Of a stretch of DNA of 64,000 nt, positions 47,127-57,944 are shown in pieces. A program made the position numbers and the translations under genes. Origin of the DNA: Rhodococcus antarcticus (GTDB taxonomy: Bacteria > Actinomycetota > Actinomycetes > Mycobacteriales > Mycobacteriaceae). The first letter of the stretch is position 1; the number at the start of each line of letters is the position of its first letter. The notes below the pieces were generated by a model. The model did not search any database. It worked only from the letters and a program-made list of their open reading frames with translations, and was not told the DNA's origin. The stretch lies in NCBI RefSeq assembly GCF_026153295.1, contig NZ_CP110615.1, forward strand, positions 868,001 through 932,000, given 5' to 3'.

Positions 47127-48116
47127 GTGCCGGACGACGTGAGTGACAACCCCACCCGAGACGGCAGCGTCGAACCCGAGTCGCCCGTCGAGGCCCCCGC
47201 GGCACCGCCCCGGTCCAGACGGAAGAAGGCTCCGCAGCGATCCTTCCTGAAGGAGCTGCCGATCCTGCTCTTCGTCGCCCTGGTGCTCAGCTTCGTGATC
47301 CAGACCTTCCTGGCCCGGGTGTACGTCATTCCCTCGGAGTCCATGGAACCCACCCTGCTGGGCTGCTCCGGCTGCGGGATCACCAACGACCGCATCGTGG
47401 TCGACAAGGTCGGCTACCGCTTCAGCGATCCGCGCGCGGGCGATGTCGTGGTGTTCAAGGGCCCCGACTCCTGGTCCAGCGAGTTCTCCTCCAACCAGTC
47501 GGGCAACGTCCTCGTCCGCGGACTGCAGCAGGTCGGCGCCGTGGTGGGGCTGGCCCCGCCGAACGAGCGCGACTTCGTCAAGCGGGTCATCGCCACCGGC
47601 GGTCAGACGGTCACCTGCTGCGACGCCCAGGGCGACGTGCAGGTGGACGGGGCCCCGCTCACCGAGCCGTACGTGGTGAACGACTTCCCCTTCGTGCCCG
47701 GGACGCTGGACTGCACCACTCCCGCCGTGTCCGGCCGTTGCTTCGCGCCGGTGACGGTGCCCGAGGGCCACCTCTGGATGATGGGCGACAACCGCAACAA
47801 CTCCGCCGACTCGCGGTACCACGTGGGGGACGCCGCCCGTGGGACCGTCCCGGTGGGCAACGTCGTCGGCAAGGCCAGGATCATCATCGTGCCGGTCTCC
47901 CGGTGGCAGCTCGTGGACTCCCCGCAGATCAACCCCACCGCCTCGGCGCTGGGCGCCCCCACACTGCCGGACACCACGCCCGCACTGCTCGGGGCTCTCG
48001 TCCTGGTGCCCGGACTCCGGCGCCTGCGCGGCTGCGCCATCGATCCGACACCGGGTGGCCCCGCGACCGGGGCGGCACCGCGTGACCCCGCCCCGGGGCG
48101 CCGCCGCCGGTCGTGA
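47127..48116 (+). CDS. lepB: Signal peptidase I
   Basis: LepB cleaves signal peptides at the outer face of the membrane. The 329-residue protein has a Pro/Glu-rich cytoplasmic N-terminus, one membrane helix ([18 protein letters not shown]), the nucleophile Ser in [14 protein letters not shown], the general-base Lys in [11 protein letters not shown], and the box E motif [13 protein letters not shown]. Extra cysteines ([18 protein letters not shown]) could form disulfides outside. A second hydrophobic segment lies near the C-terminus ([12 protein letters not shown]). The stop overlaps the rnhB GTG. Confidence 0.95.
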   Translation: MPDDVSDNPTRDGSVEPESPVEAPAAPPRSRRKKAPQRSFLKELPILLFVALVLSFVIQTFLARVYVIPSESMEPTLLGCSGCGITNDRIVVDKVGYRFSDPRAGDVVVFKGPDSWSSEFSSNQSGNVLVRGLQQVGAVVGLAPPNERDFVKRVIATGGQTVTCCDAQGDVQVDGAPLTEPYVVNDFPFVPGTLDCTTPAVSGRCFAPVTVPEGHLWMMGDNRNNSADSRYHVGDAARGTVPVGNVVGKARIIIVPVSRWQLVDSPQINPTASALGAPTLPDTTPALLGALVLVPGLRRLRGCAIDPTPGGPATGAAPRDPAPGRRRRS

Positions 48117-48820
48117 GCCGCACCTGGCCGCCCCGTGTCGTGGTCCGCTCGGCGGCGGGTCTGCGCACCCTCGAGTCCACCCTGCAGCGCAGCGGGCTCG
48201 GACCCGTCGCCGGTGCCGACGAGGCGGGCCGCGGGGCGTGCGCGGGGCCGCTCGTGGTGGCTGCGTGCGTGCTGCCGCCCCGGCCCGTGCCCGCGCTGGA
48301 GGGCCTCACCGACTCCAAGCTGCTTCGCGAGTCCGAGCGCGAGAGGCTGTTCCCCCTGGTGCTGCGGCACGCCGTGGCCAGCTGCGTCGTGGTGGTGCCG
48401 GCGCAGGAGGTCGACGCCCTGGGCATCCACGTGGTGAACATCGAGGGCATGCGCCGCGCGGTCGCCGGGCTGTCCGTGGCGCCCGGCTACGTGCTGCTCG
48501 ACGGGTTCCGGGTGCCCGGCCTGCCCGCGCCCTCGCTGCCCGTCATCGGCGGCGACGCCGCCGCCGCCTGCATCGCCGCCGCGAGCGTGCTGGCCAAGGT
48601 GACCCGCGACCGGATCATGGTGGTGATGGACACCGAGGTGCCCGGCTACGAGCTGGCGGTGCACAAGGGGTACTCCACCCCGGCGCACCTGGCGGCGCTG
48701 GCCCGGCTGGGTCCGAGCCGCCAGCACCGGTTCTCCTACGTGAACGTGCGCACGGCGGCAGCCCGTGCGGATGCAGCGCGCGGGGCCCCGCTCCACGCCG
48801 ACCGGGCCCGCGCGTCCTGA
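48113..48820 (+). CDS. rnhB: Ribonuclease HII
   Basis: RNase HII cuts RNA-DNA hybrids and single ribonucleotides in DNA. The 235-residue protein shows the metal-binding [30 protein letters not shown] and [12 protein letters not shown] with [13 protein letters not shown] at the C-terminal side. The GTG overlaps the lepB stop as GTGA. Confidence 0.95.
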   Translation: MSRTWPPRVVVRSAAGLRTLESTLQRSGLGPVAGADEAGRGACAGPLVVAACVLPPRPVPALEGLTDSKLLRESERERLFPLVLRHAVASCVVVVPAQEVDALGIHVVNIEGMRRAVAGLSVAPGYVLLDGFRVPGLPAPSLPVIGGDAAAACIAAASVLAKVTRDRIMVVMDTEVPGYELAVHKGYSTPAHLAALARLGPSRQHRFSYVNVRTAAARADAARGAPLHADRARAS

Positions 48821-48838
48821 GCTCACGGGCTGCGGACC

Positions 48839-48844
48839 TACACT
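48839..48844 (+). promoter_or_regulatory. -10 element TACACT for ilvD
   Basis: TACACT is followed by 7 nt and the ilvD GTG at 48852. Confidence 0.55.
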
Positions 48845-48851
48845 CGCGCAC

Positions 48852-50558
48852 GTGAGCGACAGCAGCGCAGCACCTGACATCAAGCCCCGCAGCCGGGTCG
48901 TCACCGACGGCATCGAGGCGACCACCAGCCGGGGCATGCTCCGCGCCGTCGGGATGGGCGACGACGACTGGGTCAAGCCCCAGATCGGCATCGCCAGCTC
49001 CTGGAACGAGATCACCCCCTGCAACCTCTCGCTGGACCGTCTGGCGAAGGCAGCCAAGGAGGGCGTCCACTCCGGCGGGGGCTACCCGCTGCAGTTCGGC
49101 ACCATCTCGGTCTCCGACGGCATCTCGATGGGCCACGAGGGCATGCACTTCTCCCTGGTCTCCCGCGAGGTCATCGCCGACTCGGTCGAGACCGTCATGA
49201 TGGCGGAGCGCCTGGACGGCTCCGTCCTGCTCGCGGGCTGCGACAAGTCGCTGCCCGGCATGCTCATGGCCGCCGCCCGCCTCGACCTGGCCTCGGTGTT
49301 CCTCTACGCCGGCACCATCGCCCCCGGCTGGGTGAAGCTCAGCGACGGCACCGAGAAGGACGTCACCATCATCGACTCGTTCGAGGCGGTCGGGGCGTGC
49401 AAGGCCGGGACGATGAGCCTGGACGACCTGGGCCGCATCGAGCGGGCGATCTGCCCGGGCGAGGGGGCTTGCGGCGGCATGTACACCGCCAACACCATGG
49501 CCTCGGTGGCCGAGGCGCTGGGGATGAGCCTGCCCGGATCGGCCTCCCCGCCCTCGGCCGACCGTCGCCGGGACAACTTCGCGCACCTCTCCGGCGAGGC
49601 CGTCGTGGAGATGCTGCGCCGGGGGATCACCGCCCGGGACATCCTGACCAAGCCGGCCTTCGAGAACGCCATCGCCGTGGCCATGGCCCTCGGCGGCTCC
49701 ACCAACGTGGTCCTGCACCTGCTCGCCATCGCCCGCGAGGCCGAGGTCGACCTGACCCTGGAGGACTTCAACCGGATCGGCGACAAGGTTCCGCACATCG
49801 GCAACCTGAAGCCGTTCGGCCGCTTCGTGATGAACGACGTGGACCGCAACGGGGGCATCCCCGTGGTGATGCGGGCCCTGCTGGACGCCGGCCTGCTGCA
49901 CGGGGACGCCCTCACCGTGACCGGTCGCACCGTCGCCGAGAACCTGGCCTTGATCAACCCGCCGGACCCCGACGGCAGCGTGCTCCGGAAGCTGTCGGAC
50001 CCGATCCACGCCACCGGCGGGATCAGCATCCTCACGGGCTCGCTCGCCCCCGAGGGTGCCGTGGTCAAGACGGCCGGCTTCGACCTCGACGTGTTCGAGG
50101 GACCCGCCCGGGTCTTCGAGCGCGAGCGCGCAGCCATGGACGCCCTGACCGCCGGCGAGATCCAGGCCGGCGACGTCGTGGTGATCCGCTACGAGGGGCC
50201 CAAGGGCGGACCGGGCATGCGGGAGATGCTGGCCATCACCGCGGCCATCAAGGGCGCGGGCCTGGGCAAGGACGTGCTCCTGCTCACCGACGGTCGCTTC
50301 TCCGGGGGCACCACGGGGCTGTGCATCGGCCACGTCGCCCCCGAGGCCGCCGACGGCGGGCCCATCGCCCTCGTCCAGGACGGCGACCGCGTCCGGGTGG
50401 TCGTGGCGGACAGGACGATCGACCTGCTCGTCGACGACGCGGAGCTGGACAGGCGTCGCGAGGGCTGGGCACCCCTGCCTCCCCGCTACACCCGCGGTGT
50501 GCTGGCCAAGTACGCCGCGCTGGTCGGCTCGGCGGCCCACGGCGCCGTCACGGGCTGA
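48852..50558 (+). CDS. ilvD: Dihydroxy-acid dehydratase
   Basis: IlvD dehydrates dihydroxy-isovalerate and -methylvalerate in valine, isoleucine and leucine synthesis. The 568-residue protein has three Fe-S ligands: Cys57 in ITPCNLSLD, Cys130 in GCDKSLPGM and Cys207 in [10 protein letters not shown]. The C-terminal domain has [12 protein letters not shown] and [20 protein letters not shown]. It is monocistronic, with a leaderless promoter in front; no other ilv genes are near. Confidence 0.96.
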   Translation: MSDSSAAPDIKPRSRVVTDGIEATTSRGMLRAVGMGDDDWVKPQIGIASSWNEITPCNLSLDRLAKAAKEGVHSGGGYPLQFGTISVSDGISMGHEGMHFSLVSREVIADSVETVMMAERLDGSVLLAGCDKSLPGMLMAAARLDLASVFLYAGTIAPGWVKLSDGTEKDVTIIDSFEAVGACKAGTMSLDDLGRIERAICPGEGACGGMYTANTMASVAEALGMSLPGSASPPSADRRRDNFAHLSGEAVVEMLRRGITARDILTKPAFENAIAVAMALGGSTNVVLHLLAIAREAEVDLTLEDFNRIGDKVPHIGNLKPFGRFVMNDVDRNGGIPVVMRALLDAGLLHGDALTVTGRTVAENLALINPPDPDGSVLRKLSDPIHATGGISILTGSLAPEGAVVKTAGFDLDVFEGPARVFERERAAMDALTAGEIQAGDVVVIRYEGPKGGPGMREMLAITAAIKGAGLGKDVLLLTDGRFSGGTTGLCIGHVAPEAADGGPIALVQDGDRVRVVVADRTIDLLVDDAELDRRREGWAPLPPRYTRGVLAKYAALVGSAAHGAVTG

Positions 50559-50615
50559 GGCACGTGATGATGGGCCGCGGCCACGCAGCGACGACGGGAC
50601 AGGGGTGCGACACCG

Positions 50616-50939
50616 ATGAGCGCTGAGGAGCTCGAGAAGTACGAGACCGAGATGGAGCTCAGCCTCTACCGCGAGTACCGCGACATCGTCAGCCAGTTCA
50701 CCTACGTGGTGGAGACGGAGCGTCGGTTCTACCTGGCGAACTCCGTCGACGTGCAGCCGCGCAACGCTGACGGCGAGGTCTACTTCGAGCTGAAGATGAC
50801 CGACGCCTGGGTCTGGGACATGTACCGACCCGCCCGGTTCGTCAAGCAGGTCAAGGTCATCACCTTCAAGGACGTCAACGTCGAGGAGCTCGACAAGCCC
50901 GACCTGCGACTGCCTGAGGACGGTCCCTTCCGCGGGTAG
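50616..50939 (+). CDS. DUF2469 protein
   Basis: A 107-residue protein of the actinobacteria-specific DUF2469 family, beginning MSAEELEKYETEMELSLYRE and containing RDIVSQFTYVVETERRFYLA and FVKQVKVITFKDVNVEELDK. It is highly conserved in Actinobacteria next to rnhB or yraN, but its function is unknown. No membrane segment is present. It ends directly at the hairpin at 50940-50981. Confidence 0.92.
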   Translation: MSAEELEKYETEMELSLYREYRDIVSQFTYVVETERRFYLANSVDVQPRNADGEVYFELKMTDAWVWDMYRPARFVKQVKVITFKDVNVEELDKPDLRLPEDGPFRG

Positions 50940-50981
50940 CACCACGCCCCGACGGTTCGGCCGTCGGGGCCTGTCGTGGTG
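50940..50981 (+). terminator. Terminator hairpin after the DUF2469 gene
   Basis: CCCCGACGG (50947-50955) and CCGTCGGGG (50961-50969) form a perfect 9-bp stem around TTCGG, and an outer pair CACCACG (50940-50946) with CGTGGTG (50975-50981) extends it. Confidence 0.8.
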
Positions 50982-50985
50982 ACGG

Positions 50986-51014
50986 TTGTCCACAGAGCCG
51001 CGAGCTGTCCACAG
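50986..51014. promoter_or_regulatory. Pair of DnaA-box-like sequences
   Basis: TTGTCCACA (50986-50994) matches the actinobacterial DnaA-box consensus, and CTGTCCACAG (51005-51014) is a second copy in the same orientation, 20 nt further. They lie in the 174-bp gap between the DUF2469 gene and yraN. A DnaA role away from the origin is inference. Confidence 0.35.
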
Positions 51015-51113
51015 CGAGGACCGGCAGCGGCGGCCCGGTGGGCGCGCACCGGCACAGTCGGGTCCCTCGGTGGCCGGACCTGCGGCTGCCCCGCACGAGG
51101 TCCGAGGCCAGCC

Positions 51114-51518
51114 GTGGCAACCGCACCACCTCCGGGCGCACCCAGCGCCCCCGCCCCGCCGAACCCGCGCGCCGTGCTCGGCGCCCGCGGCGAGCAGATC
51201 GCCGTCGAGCACCTCACGGGACAAGGCCTGGTGGTCCTGGACCGCAACTGGCGCTGCCGTGAGGGCGAGCTCGACGTGGTCGCCACCGACGGGGCCACCG
51301 TCGTCGTGGTGGAGGTGAAGACGCGGACCGGGACCGGCTACGGCACCCCCGAGGAGTCCGTGACCCCCCGCAAGCTCGCCCGCATCCGTCGGGTCACGCA
51401 GCGCTGGCTCTCCGAGCACCGGGTGGGCTGGGTCGAGGTGCGCTTCGACGTGGTGGCCGTGCTGGTGGACCGCCGCACCGGTACCGCCCAGGTCACCCAC
51501 CTGCGCGGGGTGTTCTGA
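51114..51518 (+). CDS. YraN-family (UPF0102) endonuclease-like protein
   Basis: A 134-residue protein of the UPF0102/YraN family with the Holliday-junction-resolvase-like fold: GARGEQIAVEHLTGQGL, then RNWRCREGELDVVATDG and VVVVEVKTRTGTGYG, which hold the conserved E, D and E-x-K of the nuclease core. Activity is not proven for the family. The Pro/Ala-rich first 20 residues are not conserved, so GTG 51114 may be upstream of the true start. The stop shares a base with the ATG of the next gene. Confidence 0.9.
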   Translation: MATAPPPGAPSAPAPPNPRAVLGARGEQIAVEHLTGQGLVVLDRNWRCREGELDVVATDGATVVVVEVKTRTGTGYGTPEESVTPRKLARIRRVTQRWLSEHRVGWVEVRFDVVAVLVDRRTGTAQVTHLRGVF

Positions 51519-53026
51519 TGGCGCTCGGACGAGCGCACTCGGTGGCCGTCGCAGGGGTCGACGGCGTGCTCGTGGAGATCGAGGCCGACCTCGGTCAGGG
51601 GCTGCCCGGCGTGCACATCGTGGGCCTGCCCGACACGGCGCTGCAGGAGTCCCGCGACCGGGTGCGGGCGGCGGTGACGAACTCGGGCGAGACCTGGCCG
51701 TCGCGGCGCACGACCCTCGCGCTCTCGCCGGCGACCCTGCCCAAGGTCGGCTCGGTCTACGACCTGGCCCTCGCGTGCGCCGTGCTGTGCGCGGCCGGTT
51801 CCGTGCCGCAGGCGCCGCTGGCCGGGGCGGTGCTGCTCGGAGAGCTCGCGCTCGACGGGCGCCTTCGCCCGGTGCGTGGGGTGCTGCCCGCCCTGCTCGC
51901 CGCTCGCAACGCGGGGTGGGCGCGCGCGGTGGTGCCGGCCGACTCCCTCGCCGAGGCCTCGCTGGTGCACGGAATCGAGGTGCTGGGCGCTCGACGGCTG
52001 CTCGACGTGCTCGTCTGGGCACGGGGGTTCGGAGACCTGCTGGTGCCGGGGCCGTGCGTCCTGCCGCCCGAGGAGGACCTCGTCGACCTGGGCGACGTGG
52101 TGGGCCAGGGTGAGGCCCGCTGGGCGGTGGAGGTGGCCGCGGCCGGTGCGCACCACCTGCTGCTCACCGGCCCGCCGGGCACGGGCAAGACGATGCTGGC
52201 CCAGCGTCTGCCGGGCCTGCTGCCCCCGCTGGGTGAGCAGGACGCGCTGGAGGTCACGGCCATCCACTCCGTGGCGGGGTTGCTCACCGCGGAGCGACCG
52301 CTCATCTCCCGGCCGGCCTTCGTGGCCCCGCACCACACGAGCTCGGTGACGGCGCTGGTGGGGGGCGGCAGTGGCTGGGCGCGTCCGGGAGCGGTCAGCC
52401 GCGCCCACCGGGGGGTGCTGTTCCTCGACGAGTGCCCCGAGTTCGGCTCCCGGGCCCTGGAGGCGCTGCGCACCCCGATCGAGGACGGCGAGGTGCGCAT
52501 CGCCCGGCGGGACGGCGTGGCGCGCTACCCGGCACGGTTCCAGCTGGTGCTCGCCGCCAACCCGTGTCCGTGCGCCCCGCCCCGGGAGACGGAGTGCGTG
52601 TGCCCGCCCACCGCGCGTCGCCGGTACCTCGGTCGGCTGTCCGGTCCGCTGCTCGACCGGGTGGACCTGCGGGTGCGGATGCGTCCGCTCGCCTCCGCCG
52701 CGCTCACCGACGCCACGGCCGAGGACTCCGCCGCCGTGCGGGCCCGGGTGGCCACCGCCCGGGAGGCCGCCGCACTGCGGTGGGCCGAGCACGGCTGGCG
52801 CACCAATGCCGAGGTTCCGGGTCCGGCCCTTCGCCAGCGCTTCCGCCTCGGCCGCGCCGCGCTCGTCCCGCTCGAGAGGGCCCTGCGGACCGGAGACGTC
52901 ACCGCACGCGGAGCGGACCGGGCCCTGCGGGTGGCGTGGACGCTGAGCGACCTCGTCGGCGCCACTGCACCCGGCCGCGAACAGGTGGGCGCCGCGCTCG
53001 AGTTCCGCGACCGGCGGTCGGTGTGA
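51518..53026 (+). CDS. YifB/ComM-family AAA+ ATPase (Mg chelatase-like)
   Basis: A 502-residue protein: N-terminal ChlI/Lon-protease-like domain (VEIEADLGQGLPGVHIVGLP, ALSPATLPKVGSVYDLALA), then an AAA+ module with Walker A TGPPGTGKTML, Walker B GVLFLDECPEF and sensor ANPCPCAPP followed by the Cys-rich CVCP insert. ComM is a hexameric helicase that promotes branch migration during natural transformation. The order yraN-comM-dprA is conserved in Actinobacteria and supports a DNA-uptake or recombination role. ATG 51518 overlaps the yraN stop. Confidence 0.93.
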   Translation: MALGRAHSVAVAGVDGVLVEIEADLGQGLPGVHIVGLPDTALQESRDRVRAAVTNSGETWPSRRTTLALSPATLPKVGSVYDLALACAVLCAAGSVPQAPLAGAVLLGELALDGRLRPVRGVLPALLAARNAGWARAVVPADSLAEASLVHGIEVLGARRLLDVLVWARGFGDLLVPGPCVLPPEEDLVDLGDVVGQGEARWAVEVAAAGAHHLLLTGPPGTGKTMLAQRLPGLLPPLGEQDALEVTAIHSVAGLLTAERPLISRPAFVAPHHTSSVTALVGGGSGWARPGAVSRAHRGVLFLDECPEFGSRALEALRTPIEDGEVRIARRDGVARYPARFQLVLAANPCPCAPPRETECVCPPTARRRYLGRLSGPLLDRVDLRVRMRPLASAALTDATAEDSAAVRARVATAREAAALRWAEHGWRTNAEVPGPALRQRFRLGRAALVPLERALRTGDVTARGADRALRVAWTLSDLVGATAPGREQVGAALEFRDRRSV

Positions 53027-54168
53027 GCGCCCCCACGGCCGCGGGCAGACAGGCGTGGGCCTACCTGTCCAGGGTGGTCGAGGCACCCACCGCTGCACTG
53101 CACGCCCTGCTGGCCGAGCACGGGGCCGAGCGTGCCGCCGCCCTCGTCCGCACCCGGCAGGTACCCCCGGGGCTGCGAAGGAGCACCGAGGCGCGACACC
53201 ACCTCGACACCGCCGAGGCCGACCTGGCCCGGGCCGGGGCGCTCGGCGGACGGCTGGTCACCCCGGAGGACGCGGAGTGGCCGGGGTGGAAGCTGCACCC
53301 CTTCGCGACGACCGTGCCAGCCCCGCGCCAGGTGCCGGTGCTGCCCGTCGCGCTGTGGGTGCGGGGCCCGGCCCGGCTCGACGAGGTCACCGACCGGGCG
53401 GTGTCGGTGGTGGGCACCCGGGACGTCAGCGGCTACGGCGAGCACGTCACCGCCGAGCTGTGCCACGACCTGGCCGCCGACGGCTGGACGGTGGTGTCGG
53501 GCGCCGCGTACGGGGTGGACGGTGCGGCACACCGCGCGGCCCTGACCGCCGGGGGACCGACCGTCGCCGTGCTGGGGTGCGGGATCGACCGCGCCTACCC
53601 GGCCGGCCACGCCGCCCTGCTCGCCCGCATCGCGGAGGTGGGGCTGGTGGTCAGCGAGCACCCGCCCGGCACGACCGCCGCCGGCTACCGGTTCCTGGCC
53701 CGCAACCGTTTGGTGGCCGGGCTCGGGGACGGCGTGCTCGTCGTGGAGGCCGGCTGGCGCAGCGGGGCGCGCAGCACCGCGCGGTGGGCCCGCGAGCTCG
53801 CTCGGCCGGCCATGGCGGTCCCGGGGCCGGTCACCTCCCTGGGGTCCACCGGCTGCCACCAGATGATCCGCACGGGGGAGGCCGAGCTCGTCACGACCGC
53901 CGCGGAGGTCGTCGAGCACGTCGGACGGGTGGGCGAGCTCGCGGAGGTCAGCACCAGCCCCCCGCGACCGCTGGACGGGGTGGACGCTGCCCTGCGCCCG
54001 GTGCTGGAAGCACTCCCGCGCCGGGGCAGTGCGAGCCCGCAGCAGATCTCCGAGAGCTCGGGCGTGCCGCTCGACGCGGTGCGGGCGGCCCTGCCCGAGC
54101 TGGAGCTCGACCGGCACGTGGTCCGCACGGAGGACGGGTGGTCCCTGCGGCGCGGCGCGGGTGCTTGA
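53023..54168 (+). CDS. dprA: DNA-processing protein DprA
   Basis: DprA loads RecA on incoming single-stranded DNA. The 381-residue protein has an N-terminal helical region and the Rossmann domain with [44 protein letters not shown] and [20 protein letters not shown], and a C-terminal winged helix ([20 protein letters not shown]). GTG 53023 overlaps the end of comM. No competence pilus genes are in the window. Confidence 0.95.
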   Translation: MSAPTAAGRQAWAYLSRVVEAPTAALHALLAEHGAERAAALVRTRQVPPGLRRSTEARHHLDTAEADLARAGALGGRLVTPEDAEWPGWKLHPFATTVPAPRQVPVLPVALWVRGPARLDEVTDRAVSVVGTRDVSGYGEHVTAELCHDLAADGWTVVSGAAYGVDGAAHRAALTAGGPTVAVLGCGIDRAYPAGHAALLARIAEVGLVVSEHPPGTTAAGYRFLARNRLVAGLGDGVLVVEAGWRSGARSTARWARELARPAMAVPGPVTSLGSTGCHQMIRTGEAELVTTAAEVVEHVGRVGELAEVSTSPPRPLDGVDAALRPVLEALPRRGSASPQQISESSGVPLDAVRAALPELELDRHVVRTEDGWSLRRGAGA

Positions 54169-54187
54169 CCGGTCCTGGCCGACGGGG

Positions 54188-54193
54188 CACCGT
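54188..54193 (+). promoter_or_regulatory. -10 element CACCGT for the xerC-like gene
   Basis: CACCGT is followed by 6 nt and the GTG at 54200. Confidence 0.4.
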
Positions 54194-54199
54194 GCAGGC

Positions 54200-55147
54200 G
54201 TGGCAGCACCGGTCGACGTGGGGGCCGGGGAACCCGGGCTCGGTGGAGGTGCGGTGGCCGACCACCTCGCTGCCTTCGCCCGGCACCTCCTGCTGGAGCG
54301 CGGCCGCTCCGAGCACACGGTGCGGGCCTACCTCGGCGACCTCCGGTCGCTGCTGGCGCACGCGGGCGAGCCCGCCGACCTCGGCGCCCTGACCCTGCCC
54401 GTGCTGCGCGCGTGGTTGGCGGAGCAGGCACGCTCCGGGGTGGCCAGGACCACGCTGGCCCGGCGGACGGCCGCGGTGCGCACCTTCACCGCCTGGGCCC
54501 GGCGCACCGGACGCACCGAGACCGACACCGGTGCTCGGCTCGTCGCCCCACGAGCGCACCGCACCCTGCCCGCGGTGCTGCGCCCCGAGCAGGCCGCGAT
54601 CGCGCTGGGGGCGGCAGCGGCGGGTGCAGCGCAGCTGGATCCCGTCGCGCTGCGTGACCACCTCGTGGTCGAGCTGCTCTACGCCACGGGCATCCGTGTC
54701 GGCGAGCTGTGCGCGCTGGACGTCGACGACGTGGACCACGGGCGGCGCGTGGTCCGCCTCCTGGGCAAGGGTGGCCGCGAGCGGACCGTCCCCTACGGAG
54801 TGCCCGCCGAGCGGGCGCTGCGCCAGTGGTTGGCCCACGGCCGTCCTGTGCTCGAGGGGGAGAACAGCGGCGCAGCGCTGCTGCTGGGGGCACGCGGCGG
54901 CCGGCTCGACCCCCGCGCCGCGCGGCGGACGGTGCACGAGACGGTGGCGTCCGCGCCGGGCGCCCCCGACCTCGGACCGCACGGCCTGCGTCACTCCGCT
55001 GCAACGCACCTGCTGGAGGGAGGGGCGGATCTTCGTGTCGTTCAGGAGCTGCTTGGTCACGCTACGCTGTCAACGACACAGCTGTACACCCATGTCACCG
55101 TCGAGCGACTGAGGGCCGTCCATGACAGAGCGCACCCGCGTGCCTGA
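54200..55147 (+). CDS. xerC: XerC-like tyrosine recombinase
   Basis: A 315-residue tyrosine recombinase. The SAM-like N-terminal domain ([20 protein letters not shown]) is followed by the catalytic domain with Arg166 in [16 protein letters not shown], Lys190, His261 and Arg264 in [15 protein letters not shown], His287 in [10 protein letters not shown] and the nucleophile Tyr296. All active-site residues are present. The position between dprA and whiG is that of the chromosomal dimer-resolution recombinase in Actinobacteria rather than a phage integrase. It overlaps whiG by 26 nt. Confidence 0.92.
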   Translation: MAAPVDVGAGEPGLGGGAVADHLAAFARHLLLERGRSEHTVRAYLGDLRSLLAHAGEPADLGALTLPVLRAWLAEQARSGVARTTLARRTAAVRTFTAWARRTGRTETDTGARLVAPRAHRTLPAVLRPEQAAIALGAAAAGAAQLDPVALRDHLVVELLYATGIRVGELCALDVDDVDHGRRVVRLLGKGGRERTVPYGVPAERALRQWLAHGRPVLEGENSGAALLLGARGGRLDPRAARRTVHETVASAPGAPDLGPHGLRHSAATHLLEGGADLRVVQELLGHATLSTTQLYTHVTVERLRAVHDRAHPRA

Positions 55148-56018
55148 GCGGCCGGCGCTCTCCCGGGTTCCCGGCCGACCTCCCGCGGGTTCCGACGGTC
55201 TCGCGGTCGAGCAGGCCCTGGACGAGCTGTGGAACGCGTTCACGCGGGAGCGCAGCCAGGCCCTCCGCGGCCGCCTGGTGCTGCACTACGCACCCATGGT
55301 CAAGTACGTGGCGGGTCGGGTCGGCACGGGTCTGCCCCAGCACGTGGATGCCGGAGACCTGGTGCAGGCGGGCATCTTCGGGCTCATCGACGCGATCGAC
55401 CGCTTCGAGCCCGAGCGAGGCTGGAAGTTCGAGACCTATGCCATCAACCGGGTGCGGGGCGCGATCCTGGACGACCTCCGCGCGCAGGACTGGGTGCCGC
55501 GCTCGGTGCGGTCCCGGGCGCGCGCGGTACAGGCCGCTCTGGGGCGCCTGGAGTCGAGCCTGCGCCGCAGCCCCACGGACGCCGAGGTGGCGGCCGAGGC
55601 GGAGCTGACGCTGCCGGAGCTGCACGCTCTGTACAGGGAGATGTCGATGACGTCGGTCATCGCGCTGGACGACCTCGTGGGTGGTGACGGGGAGTCGGGC
55701 GGGCTCTCGGCCGCGGACGTCCTGGCCGACGAGCACGCCCCGGACCCGGTGGCCGTGCTGGAGTCCGAGGAGTCCCGTCGGCTGCTCGCCGAGGCGGTGG
55801 CCGGCCTGCCCGAGCGCGACCGCACCGTCGTCACGCTGTACTACTTCGAGAACCTGACGCTGTCGGAGATCGGCACCGTGCTCGGGGTGACCGAGAGCCG
55901 CATCTGCCAGCTCCACACCCGCGCGGTGCTCCGGCTGCGCACGCGGATCGCCGAGGTCACCGGGGACCGGGTGCCCGATCCGTCCTCCCGGCCCCGTGCG
56001 CGGCGCGGCCGGGCCTGA
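55122..56018 (+). CDS. whiG: FliA/WhiG-family RNA polymerase sigma factor
   Basis: A 298-residue sigma factor of group 3. Region 2 is [20 protein letters not shown] to [20 protein letters not shown] (core binding, -10 recognition), region 3 is [20 protein letters not shown], and region 4 is [20 protein letters not shown] with [20 protein letters not shown] (-35 recognition). WhiG controls spore commitment in Streptomyces and FliA controls motility elsewhere; no flagellar or sporulation gene lies here, so the regulon is open. ATG 55122 lies inside the xerC-like gene. The last codons sit in the first copy of a 25-bp direct repeat. Confidence 0.92.
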   Translation: MTERTRVPERPALSRVPGRPPAGSDGLAVEQALDELWNAFTRERSQALRGRLVLHYAPMVKYVAGRVGTGLPQHVDAGDLVQAGIFGLIDAIDRFEPERGWKFETYAINRVRGAILDDLRAQDWVPRSVRSRARAVQAALGRLESSLRRSPTDAEVAAEAELTLPELHALYREMSMTSVIALDDLVGGDGESGGLSAADVLADEHAPDPVAVLESEESRRLLAEAVAGLPERDRTVVTLYYFENLTLSEIGTVLGVTESRICQLHTRAVLRLRTRIAEVTGDRVPDPSSRPRARRGRA

Positions 56019-56050
56019 TCCTGCAGCGCGGCGCGGCCGGGCCTGATCCT
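55998..56050. repeat. 25-bp perfect direct repeat at the whiG stop
   Basis: The same 25 nt occupies 55998-56022 and 56026-56050, separated by 3 nt. The first copy contains the TGA of whiG and the second ends at the last base of the convergent peptidase gene. It is probably a local duplication. Confidence 0.85.
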
Positions 56051-56571
56051 CACCCCCGCCAGGGGAGCAGTCGCACCTCCCACCGTCCCAGCAGGCGCAG
56101 CGGGTCGAGGTAGTTCTCGGCTCCGCGCCGCACCCCCCAGTGCAGGCAGGACGGCGCGGGGCAACCCGGGTGTCCGGGCTCCAGCACCCCGAGCACGTCC
56201 CCGCGCTGCACGTGGGCGCCGACGGCCACCGCGGCGGTGACCGGCTCGTAGGTGGTCCGCAACCCGTCCGCGTGCAGCACCGACACCACCCCCCGGCCGG
56301 CGAGCGGACCGGCGAAGGCCACGGTTCCCGATCCCGCCGCGAGCACGGCCGTCCCAGGCGCGGCCACCAGGTCCACCCCGCGGTGACCCGCGCCGTAGGT
56401 GGACTCCGGCGGGTCGAACGGCCGGGCCACCCGCGGCCAGCCGGGTACCGGCCACCCGTAGTCCCCCGTGGGGGCCACGGCGCCGGGAGGTGGGGCAGCA
56501 GCGCGCACGGGGGCCGCGGGCAGCCCGGTCAGCAGCGTGCACAGCAGCACGGTCAGCACTCGTCGTCGCAC
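56050..56571 (-). CDS. Secreted M23-fold (LytM-like) protein with altered active site
   Basis: A 173-residue exported protein: signal peptide about residues 1-25 (VRRRVLTVLLCTLLTGLPAA), then an M23 domain with GHRGVDLVA (His63, Asp67) and His99 in VLHADGLRTTYEP. The final HxH motif is changed to CLHWGV, so the first histidine, a catalytic residue in LytM, is Cys141, which may pair with Cys136. It may thus bind peptidoglycan or regulate an amidase rather than cut. It is convergent with whiG and divergent from rpsB. Confidence 0.85.
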   Translation of the reverse strand: MRRRVLTVLLCTLLTGLPAAPVRAAAPPPGAVAPTGDYGWPVPGWPRVARPFDPPESTYGAGHRGVDLVAAPGTAVLAAGSGTVAFAGPLAGRGVVSVLHADGLRTTYEPVTAAVAVGAHVQRGDVLGVLEPGHPGCPAPSCLHWGVRRGAENYLDPLRLLGRWEVRLLPWRG

Positions 56572-56927
56572 GCCCCCACCTTCGTGGAGCCCGGTCCCCG
56601 AGCCGGCCGCCGACGCCCCCACCTGTGGATGGCGCCGGTCCTGTCCACAGCAGGGGCCTCGGTGGCGGCGTGGCGTCGTCGCAGGTCGTACACTCCCGGG
56701 TGCGGCTCGTGCGTGCACGGGCCGACTTCGCGCGCTCGGGCCCCACCCGCTCACCAGGTGGACGGTCACCGGCGGTCCCGCTCGTCGGGCCCGGTGTCCT
56801 GCTCGGGCGCCAGGGCGGGGACCCACCGGGCCCCCGCGGCAAACCGAGAACACCTCGGCGCAGCAGTCCGGCGCCGCGGTGCTGAACGAGGAAGCGAGGA
56901 CGGGGGCCACAGGCTCCCGCACCACAC
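56572..56927 (+). other. Divergent intergenic region between the M23 gene and rpsB
   Basis: This 356-bp gap contains an inverted pair of DnaA-box-like sequences (CTGTGGA at 56623-56629 and CTGTCCACAG at 56641-56650) and a TACACT hexamer at 56689-56694 that could be the rpsB -10, which would leave a leader of about 230 nt. I see no gene in it and no clear ribosome site next to the rpsB ATG. Confidence 0.5.
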
Positions 56928-57938
<1,011 letters not shown>

Positions 57939-57944
57939 TCCGTC

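Noticed and set aside
50986-51014. Replication origin
   Set aside because: Only two DnaA-box-like words, no dnaA, dnaN or AT-rich unwinding region.
54200-55147. Tyrosine recombinase considered as a phage or island integrase
   Set aside because: No attachment-like repeats, tRNA or phage genes are near, and the dprA-xerC-whiG-rpsB order is a chromosomal housekeeping arrangement.
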